From Phytohabitans maris (lineage in GTDB: Bacteria > Actinomycetota > Actinomycetes > Mycobacteriales > Micromonosporaceae), in assembly GCF_031085175.1 (NCBI RefSeq), contig NZ_JAVHUY010000037.1, positions 36,681 through 100,680 on the forward strand: 64,000 nucleotides of DNA, written 5' to 3'. The notes under the pieces are model-generated. The model had not been told where the DNA came from. It did no database searches and saw nothing but the letters and a program-made list of their open reading frames with translations. The position numbers were made by a program, and so were the translations under genes. The stretch's first letter is position 1; each line of letters starts with the position of its first letter. Positions 1 to 9,970 of the stretch are shown piece by piece.

Positions 1-1
1 C

Positions 2-913
2 CGCGATCCGCACGACATCGAGAAGTTCTCGTACGAACTCACCGACAACCTCACGGCGCCCAACGCGGTCTCGTCCGGTGTGGACATCGCCCTGTGGGAC
101 CTGGTCGGAAAGATCCACGAGCAGCCGATCTACAAGCTGCTGGGCGCGGCCCGCGACCGGGTGCGCGCCTACGCCAGCACCGTTCGCTACGACACCGTGC
201 AGGAATACGTCGACCTGGCGCTGCGGTGCCGCGACGAGGGTTTCACCGCCTACAAGCTGCACGCGTTCGGCGTGCCGGACAAGGACATCGAGGTGTGCCG
301 CGCGGTGCGCGAGGGCGTCGGCGACACGATGGACCTGATGCTCGATCCCGTCAACGCCTACGACCGCCAGGGCGCCTTCAAGGTCGGCAAAGTGCTCGAG
401 GAACTCGACTTCTACTGGTACGAGGCGCCGATCGAGGACGCCGACATCCAGGGCCTGACCGACCTCACCCGGCACTTCTCGATCCCGATCACCGCGGTCG
501 AGAGCGTCGGCGGCGGCCTGAAGTTCGTCCCGCCGTACCTGGTCAATCACGCGGTCGACTCGGTGCGGTCGGTCGGCGACTGGACCGGTGGCATCACCGC
601 GATGAAGAAGACGGCCGCGCTCTGCGAGGCGTTCGGCGTCAAGTTCGAGCCGCACAGCTACGGCTCGACCCTGATCCAGGCGGCCCATTTCCACGTGATG
701 CTGGCGATCCACAACTGCGACCTGGTGGAGCTTCCGGTGCCGACCGGCGTGCTGGACCAGGGCATGAAGGACACGCTGCGGGTCAACGCCGAAGGCTACG
801 TCGACGCGCCGACCAAGCCGGGCCTCGGCTACGAGATCGACGAGGACGAGATCGACAACCTGACCGTCCGGCACCTGACGATCGGCGACGCCTCCTCGGT
901 CATCGGTCACTGA
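2..913 (+). CDS. mandelate racemase/muconate lactonizing enzyme family protein (5' truncated)
   Basis: The reading frame is open from base 2, so the gene begins before the window; the first visible residues are RDPHDIEKFSYELTDN. This is the C-terminal part of an enolase-superfamily enzyme. The three metal ligands are visible in LMLDPVNAY (Asp), FYWYEAPIED (Glu) and ITAVESV (Glu), and a late His in KFEPHSYGS fits the MR-subgroup acid/base. The usual KxK position reads YKLHAF, a KxH variant known in some acid-sugar dehydratases. Such enzymes abstract a proton alpha to a carboxylate for dehydration or epimerization; the substrate cannot be told. It lies 12 nt upstream of an enoyl-CoA hydratase gene on the same strand, so probably in one operon. 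Confidence 0.88.
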   Translation, partial: RDPHDIEKFSYELTDNLTAPNAVSSGVDIALWDLVGKIHEQPIYKLLGAARDRVRAYASTVRYDTVQEYVDLALRCRDEGFTAYKLHAFGVPDKDIEVCRAVREGVGDTMDLMLDPVNAYDRQGAFKVGKVLEELDFYWYEAPIEDADIQGLTDLTRHFSIPITAVESVGGGLKFVPPYLVNHAVDSVRSVGDWTGGITAMKKTAALCEAFGVKFEPHSYGSTLIQAAHFHVMLAIHNCDLVELPVPTGVLDQGMKDTLRVNAEGYVDAPTKPGLGYEIDEDEIDNLTVRHLTIGDASSVIGH

Positions 914-925
914 GATCTTGTCGGC

Positions 926-1723
926 ATGACAGCGGATTCCGGCCGGCTCGCGGTCGAAGAGGTCGACGGCGTGCTCGTGCTGCGGCTCGACCGCCCGGTC
1001 CGGCGCAATGCGATGAACCAGGCGCTGGCCGACAGCCTGAGCACCGCGATCGACCGGCTGGAGTCCGCGCCCGGGCTGCGCGCCGGCGTGCTCACCGGCT
1101 CGGACACCGTGTTCTCGGCGGGCACCGACCTGAGCCTGCCGAGCGGCCCGCGGACGGCCGCGGGCGGGGAGTACGGCTTCGTCCGGAGGGTCCGCTCGAA
1201 GCCGCTCGTCGCCGCGGTCGAGGGCCCCGCCGTGGGTGGCGGGTTCGAGATGGTGCTGGCCTGCGACTTGGTGGTCGCGTCGAGCACCGCCTCGTTCGCC
1301 CTGCCAGAGGTGAAGCGCGGTGTCGTCGCGAACTGCGGCGCGCTGTTTCGGGCACCGGCCCGCCTGCCGGCCGCGCTGGCGATGGAGTTGCTGCTGACCG
1401 GCGATCCGATGACGGCCGAGCGGGCCCACGGGGCCGGTCTGGTCAACGTGCTGTGCGAGCCCGGGGGAGCGGTCGCCGGGGCGCTGGCCCTGGCGCGGCG
1501 GATCGCGGTGAACAGCCCGGCCGCGGTCGCCGCGACCCTCTCGGCGATGTCGAAGGCCCGGGCCGAGGCCGAGGAGCGTGCCTGGGCGTTCACCGCGATG
1601 GCCGACGAGGAGGCCCACCGGTCCGCCGACCGGGCCGAGGGGATCGCCGCCTTCTTCGAGAAGCGCGCGCCGCGTTGGGCCGTGGGCCCGGCCGGCACCG
1701 GTCCCCGTCCCGATGAAACTTGA
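926..1723 (+). CDS. enoyl-CoA hydratase/isomerase family protein
   Basis: A 265-aa crotonase-fold protein. Oxyanion-hole segments are visible as [10 protein letters not shown] (about residues 69-78) and [12 protein letters not shown] (about 107-118). Both usual catalytic acidic positions are present: Glu in GGGFE and Glu in LPEVKRG, which favours genuine hydratase activity on a CoA thioester. Its C-terminus (FFEKRAPRW) is typical of actinobacterial members. It sits between the enolase-superfamily gene and the ferredoxin oxidoreductase gene, 12 nt after the former. The substrate is unknown. Confidence 0.9.
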   Translation: MTADSGRLAVEEVDGVLVLRLDRPVRRNAMNQALADSLSTAIDRLESAPGLRAGVLTGSDTVFSAGTDLSLPSGPRTAAGGEYGFVRRVRSKPLVAAVEGPAVGGGFEMVLACDLVVASSTASFALPEVKRGVVANCGALFRAPARLPAALAMELLLTGDPMTAERAHGAGLVNVLCEPGGAVAGALALARRIAVNSPAAVAATLSAMSKARAEAEERAWAFTAMADEEAHRSADRAEGIAAFFEKRAPRWAVGPAGTGPRPDET

Positions 1724-1751
1724 CATGTACCAAATACCAGTGGGGATGCCC

Positions 1752-4700
1752 ATGACCATCACGAACGAGCGCGGATCGGACTTCTCGCTGCGGGACAAGT
1801 TCGAGAAGCGCTCCGGTGCGGTATACCTGACCGCGATCCAGGCGCTGGTCCGCGTCCTGGTCGACCAGCGTCGGCGGGACGAGGCCGCCGGCCTCGATAC
1901 CGCCGGGCTGGTCTCGGGTTACCCCGGCTCGCCGCTGGGCGGGGTCGACATCGAGATGGGGCGGCAGCGCAAGCTCCTGACCGCCCACCACATCCGCCAC
2001 CAGCCCGGCCTCAACGAGGACCTGGCCGCGACCGCGCTGTGGGGCAGCCAGACGGTCAACGAGCTGCCCGGCGCGACCGTGGACGGCGTGTTCGGCCTGT
2101 GGTTCGGCAAGGCCCCGGGCGTGGACCGGGCCGGCGACGCGCTGCGCACGGCCAACATCCGGGGCACCGCACGCCACGGCGGCGTGCTCGTGGTGGCCGG
2201 CGACGACCCCGACGCGGCGTCGACCAACTTCCCGACCGACAGCAACGGCGCGTTCATCGACTGGGGGATGCCGCTGCTCTTCCCCGGCAACGTGCAGGAC
2301 ATCCTGGACCTCGGTGCGCACGGCTTCGCGCTGTCGCGGGCGAGCGGGCTGTGGGTGGGCTTCAAGATGGTCACCGAACTGGCCGACGCGTCGGGCTCCG
2401 CCGACGTCTCGCCCGAGCGGCTGACGCTCGTGACGCCGCCGGCGTCGTTCACGCCGGTGCTGCGGGTGAACACGCCGGGGCCGCCGATGCGCGAGGCCGA
2501 GCGGGACCTGGTGACCGCGCGGCGGCGTATCGCCGAGGAATACATCGAGACGAACCGGCTCAACCCGCTCGTCGTCGCGCCGCCGGACGCGAAGGTCGGC
2601 ATCGTCGCACCCGGCACGACCTACTACGACGTGCGGCGTGCCCTGGACCGGCTCGGCCTCGACGAGGCCGCCCTGCTGCGTGCTGGCGTCCGGGTCAAGA
2701 AGGTGACGGCGCTGTGGCCGGTGTCCACGGCGGAGTGGCGGGCCTTCGCCGCCGGCCTGGAGCAGATCTTCGTGGTCGAGGAGAAGCGACCGCTGATCGA
2801 GCGGATGCTCAAGGAGGCACTGTACGGGCAGCCGGGCGCCCCGGCGATCCTCGGCAAGACCGACCCCGACGGCCGGGAGATGCTGCCCGAGTACGGCGTG
2901 TTCAGCGCGGACCAGCTCGCCGGCGTGCTCGGTCCGCGGCTGGCCGACCGGCTGGGCGCCGTGGTCAGGCTGCCGGAGCGGCCGAGGACGCGGCCGCTGC
3001 TGCCGTTGGTCACTTCGCGTAAGCCGTTCTTCTGCTCCGGCTGCCCGCACAACAGCTCGCTCCTCGCCCCTGACGGGGCCGTGGTCGCGGCCGGCATCGG
3101 CTGCCACATCCTCGAGTTGGTGGTGCCGCGCGAGGAGTACGGCACCATGGCCGGCTACACCCAGATGGGCGGCGAAGGCGCGCAATGGGTCGGCATGGCC
3201 CCGTTCACGTCGACCCGGCACATCTTCCAGAACATCGGCGACGGGACCTTCCACCACTCCGGCAGCCTTGCCCTGCGCCAAGCGGTGGCGGCCGGCGTCA
3301 ACATCACGTACAAGCTGCTCTACAACAGCGCGGTCGGTATGACCGGCGGGCAGCACGTGGAAGGTGTGCTGGACGTGCCGCAGATGGTGACGATGCTGCG
3401 CGCCGAGGGGGTCGCGCGGATCATCATCACGACCGACGACACCCGCAAGTATCGCCGGATCCGCCTGCCCCGCGGCGTGCGGGTCTGGAAGCGCGACCGG
3501 CTCATCGAGGCCCAGGAGGCGCTGGCCGCCACGCCGGGCGTCACCGTACTGCTGCACGACCAGCACTGTGCGGCCGAGAAGCGCCGGCTGCGTAAGCGCA
3601 AGCAGATGGTCCAGCCGACACAGCGGGTACTCATCAACGACCGCGTCTGCGAGGGCTGCGGCGACTGCAGCGCCAAGTCGCAGTGCCTGAGTGTGCAGCC
3701 GGTCGAGACCGAGTTCGGCCGCAAGACGGCGATCCACCAGTCGTCGTGCAACTTCGACTACTCCTGCGTCAACGGCGACTGCCCGTCGTTCATGAAGGTG
3801 GAGACCCGCAAGGCCCGGCAGCGGCGGACGAAGGCGAAGCCGGCGCCATCCGTCCCGGCCCCGGTGGCCAAGGTGCCCACCGGCGCGTTCAACGTGCACA
3901 TGACCGGCATCGGGGGCACCGGCGTGGTCACCGTGAGCCAGGTGCTGGCGACCGCGGCCGTCCTCGACGGCAAGCTCGTGCGCAACCTCGACCTCACCGG
4001 CTCCAGCCAGAAGGCCGGTCCGGTGGTATCCCAGCTGCAGATCTACACCGACCCGGCCGCCGAGCCCGCGGCCCAGATCGAGGACGGCGGGGCCGATCTG
4101 CTGCTGGTCTTCGACCTGCTGGCCGCCATGAGCCCCCGGATCCTCGCCAAGGCGTCGCCGGGGCGTACCGTCGCTGTCGGCTCGCTCAGCCCGACCCCGA
4201 CCGCGGACATGGCGGTCGACCCGAGCGTTGCCTACCCATCGCTCGACGCCCAGGTCGACGAGCTCGGCGCGGTGACCCGGGCCGCCGACAACGTCTTCGT
4301 CGACCCTGAGGCGATCGCCGACGCGGTGTTCGGCAACCACCTGATGACCAACAGCGTGCTAGTCGGCGCCGCGGTGCAGAGCGGTGCGCTGCCGCTGTCG
4401 CCGGCGTCCATAGAGGAGGCATTCCGGCTCAACGGCACGGCCATCGAGGCGAACGTGGAGGCGTTCCGCTGGGGCCGGGTCGCCGTGGCCGATCCGGCCG
4501 CGGTGGCAGCGCTGGTCGAGGCCCGGCAACGGCGCCTCGGCCGGTTGCCGGTGCCGCCGCCGGTGGCCGAGCGCGTGGCCGGGCTGGTCCGCCTCGCGCC
4601 CACGCTGCAACAGCTGATCGAGACCCGGGCCGGTGACCTCGTTTCCTACCAGGACGCCGCCTACGCTCACGCGTACCTGGACGTCGTCGAGCGCGTGGCT

Positions 4701-5267
4701 ACCGCGGAGGCGTCGGCGACCGGCGTGGCCGGTCCGCTCGCGACCGCCGCCGCCACCCAGCTGCACCGGCTGATGGCGTACAAGGACGAATACGAGGTGG
4801 CCCGGCTTCACCTGCTGGACGCCAGCCGCGAGCAGGTGGTGCGCGAGTTCGGCGAGGGTGCGAAGGTGTTCTGGTACCTGCATCCGCCCATGCTCCGGGC
4901 GATCGGCATGAAGTCGAAGATCCGTCTCGGCCCGTGGTTCCGCCCGGCGTTCTCCGCTCTGGCCGTGATGAAGCGGGTCCGCCACACCAGGCTCGACATC
5001 TTCGGCTACGCACACGTCCGCCGGGTTGAGCGCGACCTCGTGACCCACTATCGAGCACTGGCCGAGGCGGCGGCCGACGCGGTTACCCCCGACAACGTGG
5101 ACCGTCTGGTCCGTCTGCTCGACGCCGCCGACGCTGTCCGTGGCTACGAGCACGTCAAGCTGCGCAATGTCGCGCGCTACGTGGCCACCGTCGACCCCCA
5201 GGCCCGCGCACTCGGGCTCGGCACCAGCTTCCCGCCGTCCCTCACCAACCTCCCACCGGACGCGTAG
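1752..5267 (+). CDS. indolepyruvate:ferredoxin oxidoreductase family protein (fused TPP/Fe-S/gamma domains)
   Basis: A protein of about 1171 aa, the size of fused 2-oxoacid:ferredoxin oxidoreductases. Order: POR N-terminal domain with [11 protein letters not shown] near the start; TPP-binding domain with FCSGCPHN and [10 protein letters not shown]; a cysteine-rich 4Fe-4S segment ([13 protein letters not shown], then CNFDYSC); a gamma-type domain starting [14 protein letters not shown]; and a C-terminal helical extension. The family oxidatively decarboxylates aryl- or branched 2-oxoacids to acyl-CoA, reducing ferredoxin. Start choice: several in-frame ATGs exist (1713, 1725, 1746, 1752). ATG 1752 has a GGGG stretch 6 nt upstream; the earlier ones overlap the upstream gene. 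It could feed acyl-CoA to the neighbouring beta-oxidation enzymes (inference). Confidence 0.9.
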   Translation: MTITNERGSDFSLRDKFEKRSGAVYLTAIQALVRVLVDQRRRDEAAGLDTAGLVSGYPGSPLGGVDIEMGRQRKLLTAHHIRHQPGLNEDLAATALWGSQTVNELPGATVDGVFGLWFGKAPGVDRAGDALRTANIRGTARHGGVLVVAGDDPDAASTNFPTDSNGAFIDWGMPLLFPGNVQDILDLGAHGFALSRASGLWVGFKMVTELADASGSADVSPERLTLVTPPASFTPVLRVNTPGPPMREAERDLVTARRRIAEEYIETNRLNPLVVAPPDAKVGIVAPGTTYYDVRRALDRLGLDEAALLRAGVRVKKVTALWPVSTAEWRAFAAGLEQIFVVEEKRPLIERMLKEALYGQPGAPAILGKTDPDGREMLPEYGVFSADQLAGVLGPRLADRLGAVVRLPERPRTRPLLPLVTSRKPFFCSGCPHNSSLLAPDGAVVAAGIGCHILELVVPREEYGTMAGYTQMGGEGAQWVGMAPFTSTRHIFQNIGDGTFHHSGSLALRQAVAAGVNITYKLLYNSAVGMTGGQHVEGVLDVPQMVTMLRAEGVARIIITTDDTRKYRRIRLPRGVRVWKRDRLIEAQEALAATPGVTVLLHDQHCAAEKRRLRKRKQMVQPTQRVLINDRVCEGCGDCSAKSQCLSVQPVETEFGRKTAIHQSSCNFDYSCVNGDCPSFMKVETRKARQRRTKAKPAPSVPAPVAKVPTGAFNVHMTGIGGTGVVTVSQVLATAAVLDGKLVRNLDLTGSSQKAGPVVSQLQIYTDPAAEPAAQIEDGGADLLLVFDLLAAMSPRILAKASPGRTVAVGSLSPTPTADMAVDPSVAYPSLDAQVDELGAVTRAADNVFVDPEAIADAVFGNHLMTNSVLVGAAVQSGALPLSPASIEEAFRLNGTAIEANVEAFRWGRVAVADPAAVAALVEARQRRLGRLPVPPPVAERVAGLVRLAPTLQQLIETRAGDLVSYQDAAYAHAYLDVVERVATAEASATGVAGPLATAAATQLHRLMAYKDEYEVARLHLLDASREQVVREFGEGAKVFWYLHPPMLRAIGMKSKIRLGPWFRPAFSALAVMKRVRHTRLDIFGYAHVRRVERDLVTHYRALAEAAADAVTPDNVDRLVRLLDAADAVRGYEHVKLRNVARYVATVDPQARALGLGTSFPPSLTNLPPDA

Positions 5268-5313
5268 ACCGGCCGCCGTGCGGCGGTTGGCCGACCGGTG
5301 CCATCCGCTGCCC

Positions 5314-5340
5314 GCCGCCGGCCGCTACGCGGTCGGCGGC
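5314..5340. terminator. hairpin between convergent genes
   Basis: Two 12-nt arms (GCCGCCGGCCGC and GCGGTCGGCGGC) pair with one mismatch around a 3-nt loop, in the gap between the 3' ends of the oxidoreductase (5267) and the SDR gene (5358). It has no T-tract, as is common for actinobacterial terminators. It is probably bidirectional. Confidence 0.55.
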
Positions 5341-5357
5341 ACGGGCCCCGTCGGTGG

Positions 5358-6176
5358 TCAGGATGCTGGCGTGGCGGCGGCCGTGACGGCGCGGTTGAAG
5401 CCCGATGAGCCGGACATGGCCATGCCGCCGTCAACGACGACCTGGGCGCCGTTCACGTAGGCGGCGAGCGGCGAGATGAGCACGGCGGCCATCGTCCCGA
5501 TCTCCTCGGGCTCGGCGAACCGGCCGAGTGGCACCATCTCGGTCCAGACCTCCTTGGTCATGTTTTCGGCCAGGCGGCGCATGCCCTCGGTGCCGTTCAC
5601 CGGGCCCGGCACGATCGAGTTGGACCGGATGCCGTAAGGGCCCCACTCCAGCGCCAGTGACCGCATCAGCTGGTCGACGCCGGCCTTGGCGGCCGCTACG
5701 TGGACCTGGTGCAGGAATGGCATCTGCGACTGTCCGCCGGACACGAACAGGATGGTGCCGCGGGTCTGGCGCAGCTGCTCGAACGCGGCGTGCGCGCAGT
5801 GGAAGCTGCCGAGCAGATCGATGTCCATGACCGCGCGGAATCCGTTGGAGCTGATGCGCTCGGCCGGGGCGAGGAAGTTGCCCGCGGCGCCGCAGACCAG
5901 CGCGTCGATCGGGCCGAAGCGGTCGGCGGCCGTGGCGAGGGCGGCGGCCACGGCACTGGCGTCACGCACGTCGGCGACGGCATAGGCGGCCTGTGCCCCG
6001 CAGCCTTCGAGCTCTTTGGTGGCCGCCTTCAGCTTCTCCTCGGTGCGCCCGCAGATGACCAGATTGGCCCCGACCGACGCGCACGCCTTGGCGATGGCCA
6101 GGTTGACGCCGCTGCCGCCGCCGCTCACGAACACGGTCCGGTCGCGGAGCAGATCCCTGGATACCAGACCGTGCAT
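5358..6176 (-). CDS. SDR family oxidoreductase, 2,4-dienoyl-CoA reductase-like
   Basis: A 272-aa Rossmann oxidoreductase with cofactor motif SGGGSGVN (about residues 18-25) and VCGAAGNF at the NNAG position. The usual SDR Tyr of YxxxK is absent: the segment is VHVAAAKAGVD, with Val four residues before the Lys. This arrangement, and the later WGPYGIRSNSIVPGP and GTEGM, match the DECR2-type NADPH-dependent 2,4-dienoyl-CoA reductases, which lack that Tyr. Its role would be removing inconveniently placed double bonds during beta-oxidation. It is monocistronic and separated from the upstream tetR by a 138-nt gap holding a perfect inverted repeat. Confidence 0.85.
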   Translation of the reverse strand: MHGLVSRDLLRDRTVFVSGGGSGVNLAIAKACASVGANLVICGRTEEKLKAATKELEGCGAQAAYAVADVRDASAVAAALATAADRFGPIDALVCGAAGNFLAPAERISSNGFRAVMDIDLLGSFHCAHAAFEQLRQTRGTILFVSGGQSQMPFLHQVHVAAAKAGVDQLMRSLALEWGPYGIRSNSIVPGPVNGTEGMRRLAENMTKEVWTEMVPLGRFAEPEEIGTMAAVLISPLAAYVNGAQVVVDGGMAMSGSSGFNRAVTAAATPAS

Positions 6177-6240
6177 GCGTCAGCCCCCAACCGAAGACAG
6201 AGGTTCGCCGTCAGGTATCGGCGGTGGATCCCGAGTGTTC

Positions 6241-6270
6241 CAGCTACTTGACATAAGTGTCAAGTAGCTG
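6241..6270. promoter_or_regulatory. perfect 13-bp inverted repeat, probable TetR operator
   Basis: The arms CAGCTACTTGACA and TGTCAAGTAGCTG are perfect complements around a 4-bp centre (TAAG). The site is 65-94 bp upstream of the dienoyl-CoA reductase-like start and 45 bp after the TetR stop. The size and symmetry fit a TetR-family operator, and the TTGACA within an arm could be a -35 box. It might instead terminate tetR transcription, but no T-run follows. Confidence 0.55.
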
Positions 6271-6314
6271 GCGAATGCCGGTCTGGGCGACCAGACCCAA
6301 GCTTCCGGCCCGCG

Positions 6315-6983
6315 TCACCTGCGCGCGGCGCCGCGAACCCGGCGGAGCACTTCCGGTGTGGCGCCCACGGTGTGCGCGGCGATGTCGAGGTAGCGCAGCG
6401 CGACGCTTTGGGCGGAGAGCCGGCCACCGGGCTGGAACCACGTCGCCACCGCCTGGATCATGCCCAGGAGTGCGCGTGCGGTGTCGGCGGGCGCGGCGAC
6501 GTCGAAGTGCCCGGCATCGACGCCGTCCTGGATCGTGCGCAGCAGCAGTCGCTCCACGTCTCGCCGTTTGCCGCTGTAGGACCTGCGGTGCTCGGGACTG
6601 AGCACGCGGAACTCGTGGTCGAGGTAGGCGATCTTCGTGCTCTTCGCCATGTAGAGCACGAGGCACTCGACGAGATTGAGGAAGCGGGCCACCGGGTCGT
6701 CGCCGGCGTCGCGCAGGGCCTCCTCGCAGAGCTGCTTGACCCGGGTGATCGACACGTCCAGCAGCGCGACGAAGATGGCTTCCTTGTTTTCGTGGTGGTA
6801 GTACAGCGCGGGCACGGTCATGCCGACCCTGCGCGCGATGTCCCGCACTGTCGTCCCGTGGTAGCCCGTCTCGCAGAACGCGTCCAGGGAGTGCGACAGG
6901 ATCGGTGTCAGCGCCAGATCCGGTGGCCGTCGCCACGTCTGGACGTCGGCTGTCCGCGTGGCGACGGTGGAGCGACGGGGCAT
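6315..6983 (-). CDS. TetR/AcrR family transcriptional regulator
   Basis: A 222-aa protein with an N-terminal HTH at about residues 33-70 (FCETGYHGTTVRDIARRVGM followed by TVPALYYHHENKEAIFVAL), then a helical ligand-binding domain with TetR_C-like LEFRVL-type helices. The chosen ATG 6983 has AAGGAG about 7 nt upstream; the frame stays open further upstream but without homology-like sequence. Members next to acyl-CoA genes usually repress them and respond to acyl-CoA. Candidate operators are the inverted repeat at 6241 and the TTAGCGAGCG boxes at 7070 and 14311 (inference). Confidence 0.9.
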   Translation of the reverse strand: MPRRSTVATRTADVQTWRRPPDLALTPILSHSLDAFCETGYHGTTVRDIARRVGMTVPALYYHHENKEAIFVALLDVSITRVKQLCEEALRDAGDDPVARFLNLVECLVLYMAKSTKIAYLDHEFRVLSPEHRRSYSGKRRDVERLLLRTIQDGVDAGHFDVAAPADTARALLGMIQAVATWFQPGGRLSAQSVALRYLDIAAHTVGATPEVLRRVRGAARR

Positions 6984-7069
6984 GGGCTCTCCTTGGCTGA
7001 GGGACTCAATGGTCGCACGGCGATCGGACGGCACTTGCCTTGACCGTCTCGCTCCCGACGACCTAGATT

Positions 7070-7087
7070 TTAGCGAGCGATAAGTAA
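7070..7087. promoter_or_regulatory. TTAGCGAGCG box in promoter region of SDR gene
   Basis: The 10-mer TTAGCGAGCG (7070-7079) followed by ATAAGTAA lies in the divergent gap between tetR and the downstream SDR gene. The same 10-mer occurs at 14311 between another divergent pair. It is a candidate binding site for the local TetR protein. Confidence 0.4.
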
Positions 7088-7184
7088 GTAGGCGAAGCCC
7101 ATGTGCCTGCGGGGCGGGCGTGCCGCACACCGGCTCCGACCCTTCGGCGGACGGGGTCACGGACGCTCGAACGAAAGGTACGAC

Positions 7185-7961
7185 ATGGAAATCGGCTCCA
7201 TTACGGCCCTCATCACCGGGGGCGCCTCCGGTCTCGGGCTGGCCACCACCGAGCGACTCATCGCCGCTGGCGGGGCGGTCGTCATCCTGGACCTGCCACA
7301 GTCGGACGGCAAGGGCGTGGTGGACCGCCTCGGGCCGCTGGCCATGTTCGCCGCCGGTGACGTCACCGACCCCGAAGCCGTCGGGAGTGCCATCGCGACC
7401 GGCGCCGAGCACGGTGCCTCGATCGGCAAGCCGCTGCGCGTCGTGGTGAACTGCGCAGGCGTCGGCCCGCCGGCCAAGGTGGTCGGCCGCGACGGGCCGT
7501 TCCCCCTCGACATGTTCCGGCGGATCGTGGAGGTGAACCTCGTCGGCACGTTCAACGTCATTCGGCTGGCGGCCCAGCACCTGCTCGGGCTGCAGCTCGA
7601 CGGGGAGGAGCGCGGCGTCATCGTCAACACCGCGTCGGTCGCCGCGTACGACGGCCAGATCGGCCAGGCGGCCTACTCCGCCTCGAAGGCGGGGATCGTG
7701 GGCATGGCCCTCCCCATAGCCCGGGAACTCGCCCGGAGCCAGATCAGGGTGAGCACGATCGCGCCGGGACTGTTCGCCACGCCACTGCTCGAAAGCCTGC
7801 CCGAGGCCGCGCAGGCCTCGCTCGCCCGGCAGGTGCCCCATCCCAGCCGGCTCGGCCGTCCGTCGGAGTACGCGGCGCTGGTCGAGCACATCATCGTCAA
7901 TCCGATGATCAACGCGGAGACGATCCGGCTCGACGGCGGGATCCGAATGGGCGCCCGTTGA
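7185..7961 (+). CDS. SDR family 3-hydroxyacyl-CoA dehydrogenase (HSD17B10-like)
   Basis: A 258-aa classical SDR: cofactor motif TGGASGLG near the N-terminus, NCAGVG at the NNAG position, Ser in NTASVAAYDG and catalytic YSASKAG. The overall pattern, with APGLFATPLL after the active site, resembles the 17beta-HSD type 10/3-hydroxyacyl-CoA dehydrogenase group, which oxidizes (branched) 3-hydroxyacyl-CoA. Start ATG 7185 has AAAGG about 7 nt upstream. Its TGA overlaps the TTG start of the GAF-PucR regulator gene, so the two are translationally coupled. Confidence 0.88.
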   Translation: MEIGSITALITGGASGLGLATTERLIAAGGAVVILDLPQSDGKGVVDRLGPLAMFAAGDVTDPEAVGSAIATGAEHGASIGKPLRVVVNCAGVGPPAKVVGRDGPFPLDMFRRIVEVNLVGTFNVIRLAAQHLLGLQLDGEERGVIVNTASVAAYDGQIGQAAYSASKAGIVGMALPIARELARSQIRVSTIAPGLFATPLLESLPEAAQASLARQVPHPSRLGRPSEYAALVEHIIVNPMINAETIRLDGGIRMGAR

Positions 7962-9970
7962 CCGGCCCGATCGGCGTCGCGGCGCGGCCCGGAACCGGCG
8001 ACCCGGCCACCCGCCGGCGCGACGAACCGGAGCCGGACGGTGCCCGCGATGTCTACGCCGAGGCGGTCGTGGCCTTCGAGGAGGTCGCGTTGCTGGCCAC
8101 GAACGAGCGGGTGCCGCTCGACGACGTACTGCGCCGGGCCGGGCGACGCCTGTGTGAGCTGCTCGGTGTGAGCCGGTGCTCGGTGTACCTGCGCCGCGCG
8201 GACGGCCGGTTCCAGGGGCGGGTCGGCTACTGCGCCGGCCGGCGCGACATCGACGCCGGTGTGCGCCGGCTCGTCTCGGGCGGGGAGCATGACCTGTTCA
8301 CGGCCGAGGTCGTCGGCTCCGCGTCGCCAGTGGTCGTGCAGGGGGCGATGACCGATCCGCGCACCATCCACCGGACGATGCGCCGCTGGGGCGTCCGCGA
8401 CATGCTCGGCGTCCCGCTCGTCGTCGACGGCGAGGTCATCGGCATCATCTACATGGACAACGAGGCGCGGGAACACCTCTACACCACCCGCGACATCAGG
8501 CTCGCCCAGGCGTTCGCCGGTCTCGTCGCCATCGCGGTCCGCCAGGCCTGGGTGATCCAGCAGCTGGCCCACCACGCCCGGACCATCGAGCACCAGCGGA
8601 CGATCCTGGGTGCCTCCCAGGCGCTGTACAGCCGGCTCACCCACGTGCTCCTCGACGGTGCCGAGATCGGCGAGATGCTGGGCCTGATCGCGGAGATGCT
8701 CGGCAAGCCGGTCGTCCTGTACGACCCGGCGCTGACCGTCGTCTCCTGGGCCGCCCCGCCCTCGCTCGCCCTCGCCGGCTGCCCCGGCCTGACCGCGGCC
8801 CAGCGTTGCCTGCCCCAGGTCCGCCGTGTCCTTGCCGATCTGGACGGGGGCAGTTCGAGCAGCGTGCTGCGGGCCGGTCCGGAGCTGGGCTGCCGGCGCC
8901 TGTTCGTCCGGATGGTCGTCGACGGCGCGTGCGCCGGGTACCTCGAGCTGTGCGAGCTCGGCGGCGGGTTCAGCCCGACCGACGCGAAGGCGCTCGAACA
9001 GGCGGCCATGGCGGTCGCGCTCAAACTGCTGGCAGAAGCCCGCCGCGCCGACGCACTGCGGTACGAGCGGGCGGACTACCTGTCGGACCTGCTCCACGGC
9101 CGCCGCGACCCGGCCCGGCTCGCCGACGAAGCGGCCGCCCTCGGTTTCGACGTCCAGAAGCGGCACCTTGTGCTGCGGCTGCGATACGCCGGCGCCGGGA
9201 CCGGTGACGCCGCCTCAAGCAAGCGACGCGACGCCGTGGCCGACGCCGTGGGCCGCCACCTCGCCGCCGACACCCGCTGCGTCGCGCACACCGGCATCGT
9301 GGGCGAGGACCTGTTGCTCATCGAGGTCCCGGCCGCCGGTGAGGCATGGGAGGCCGGCTTCCGCGTGCGGCTCGCCACGGCGTTCGACGAGCTCGCGCGG
9401 GTGCATGGCGCCGTACACGCGGTCGCCTCCGAACCCTGCCGAGCGCTGGCCGACCTGCCGACGCAGGCGGAGCGGGCGCGCGAGCTCGCCGGCCTGCTCG
9501 GCTATGCCGGTGACGCCAGTCGGCTGGCCTTCGCACGCGACTTCGAGCTCGTCCGGCTGGTCAACCAGCGCGACGGCCTGGCCGGGGCACAGCGGCACGC
9601 CGAGAACCTGCTGGCCCCGCTCGTGGCGCACGACGCGGCGACCGGCAGCAGTCTGGTCGAGACGATCGCGGCCTACCTCGAGTGCCAGGCCCGCATCCGC
9701 TCCACGGCCGCGGCGCTCGACGTCCACGAGAACACGGTCCGGTACCGGCTCAACCGCATCCGCGAGCTGTCCGCGATCGACCCGGAGCGAGTGGACTCCC
9801 TGTTCGGCGCCTACCTGGCGGTCCAGGTGCTGCGCCTGTTCGGCGGACCCGCCGGGTTGTCGAGATCCCCAATCGCCGGCGGCGGGCCGACCGACTCCGA
9901 CCGGTCCGAGTCGAAGGAGCATGACGTGATCTTCAACGAGCCAGAACAGAATCCGGGGAGCGCCGCATGA
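7958..9970 (+). CDS. GAF domain-containing PucR/CdaR-type transcriptional regulator
   Basis: A 670-aa protein. The N-terminal GAF domain (about residues 30-190) contains LLGVSRCSVYLRR and GVPLVVDGEVIGIIYMDN; the centre is a GGDEF-like/PucR spacer region; the C-terminus carries the PucR-type HTH (AAYLECQARIRSTAAALDVH then ENTVRYRLNRIREL). Such proteins activate catabolic operons in response to a small ligand bound by GAF. The TTG at 7958 overlaps the preceding stop (TTGA), and the gene's end overlaps the next ATG by 4 nt (ATGA), placing the regulator inside the SDR-regulator-crotonase operon. Confidence 0.88.
   Translation: MTGPIGVAARPGTGDPATRRRDEPEPDGARDVYAEAVVAFEEVALLATNERVPLDDVLRRAGRRLCELLGVSRCSVYLRRADGRFQGRVGYCAGRRDIDAGVRRLVSGGEHDLFTAEVVGSASPVVVQGAMTDPRTIHRTMRRWGVRDMLGVPLVVDGEVIGIIYMDNEAREHLYTTRDIRLAQAFAGLVAIAVRQAWVIQQLAHHARTIEHQRTILGASQALYSRLTHVLLDGAEIGEMLGLIAEMLGKPVVLYDPALTVVSWAAPPSLALAGCPGLTAAQRCLPQVRRVLADLDGGSSSSVLRAGPELGCRRLFVRMVVDGACAGYLELCELGGGFSPTDAKALEQAAMAVALKLLAEARRADALRYERADYLSDLLHGRRDPARLADEAAALGFDVQKRHLVLRLRYAGAGTGDAASSKRRDAVADAVGRHLAADTRCVAHTGIVGEDLLLIEVPAAGEAWEAGFRVRLATAFDELARVHGAVHAVASEPCRALADLPTQAERARELAGLLGYAGDASRLAFARDFELVRLVNQRDGLAGAQRHAENLLAPLVAHDAATGSSLVETIAAYLECQARIRSTAAALDVHENTVRYRLNRIRELSAIDPERVDSLFGAYLAVQVLRLFGGPAGLSRSPIAGGGPTDSDRSESKEHDVIFNEPEQNPGSAA

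Noticed and set aside
1590..4340. A 916-codon open frame antisense to the ferredoxin oxidoreductase gene
   Set aside because: It mirrors the third-position GC bias of the plus-strand gene, is rich in Arg/His/Gly and shows no motif; the sense gene has full domain support.
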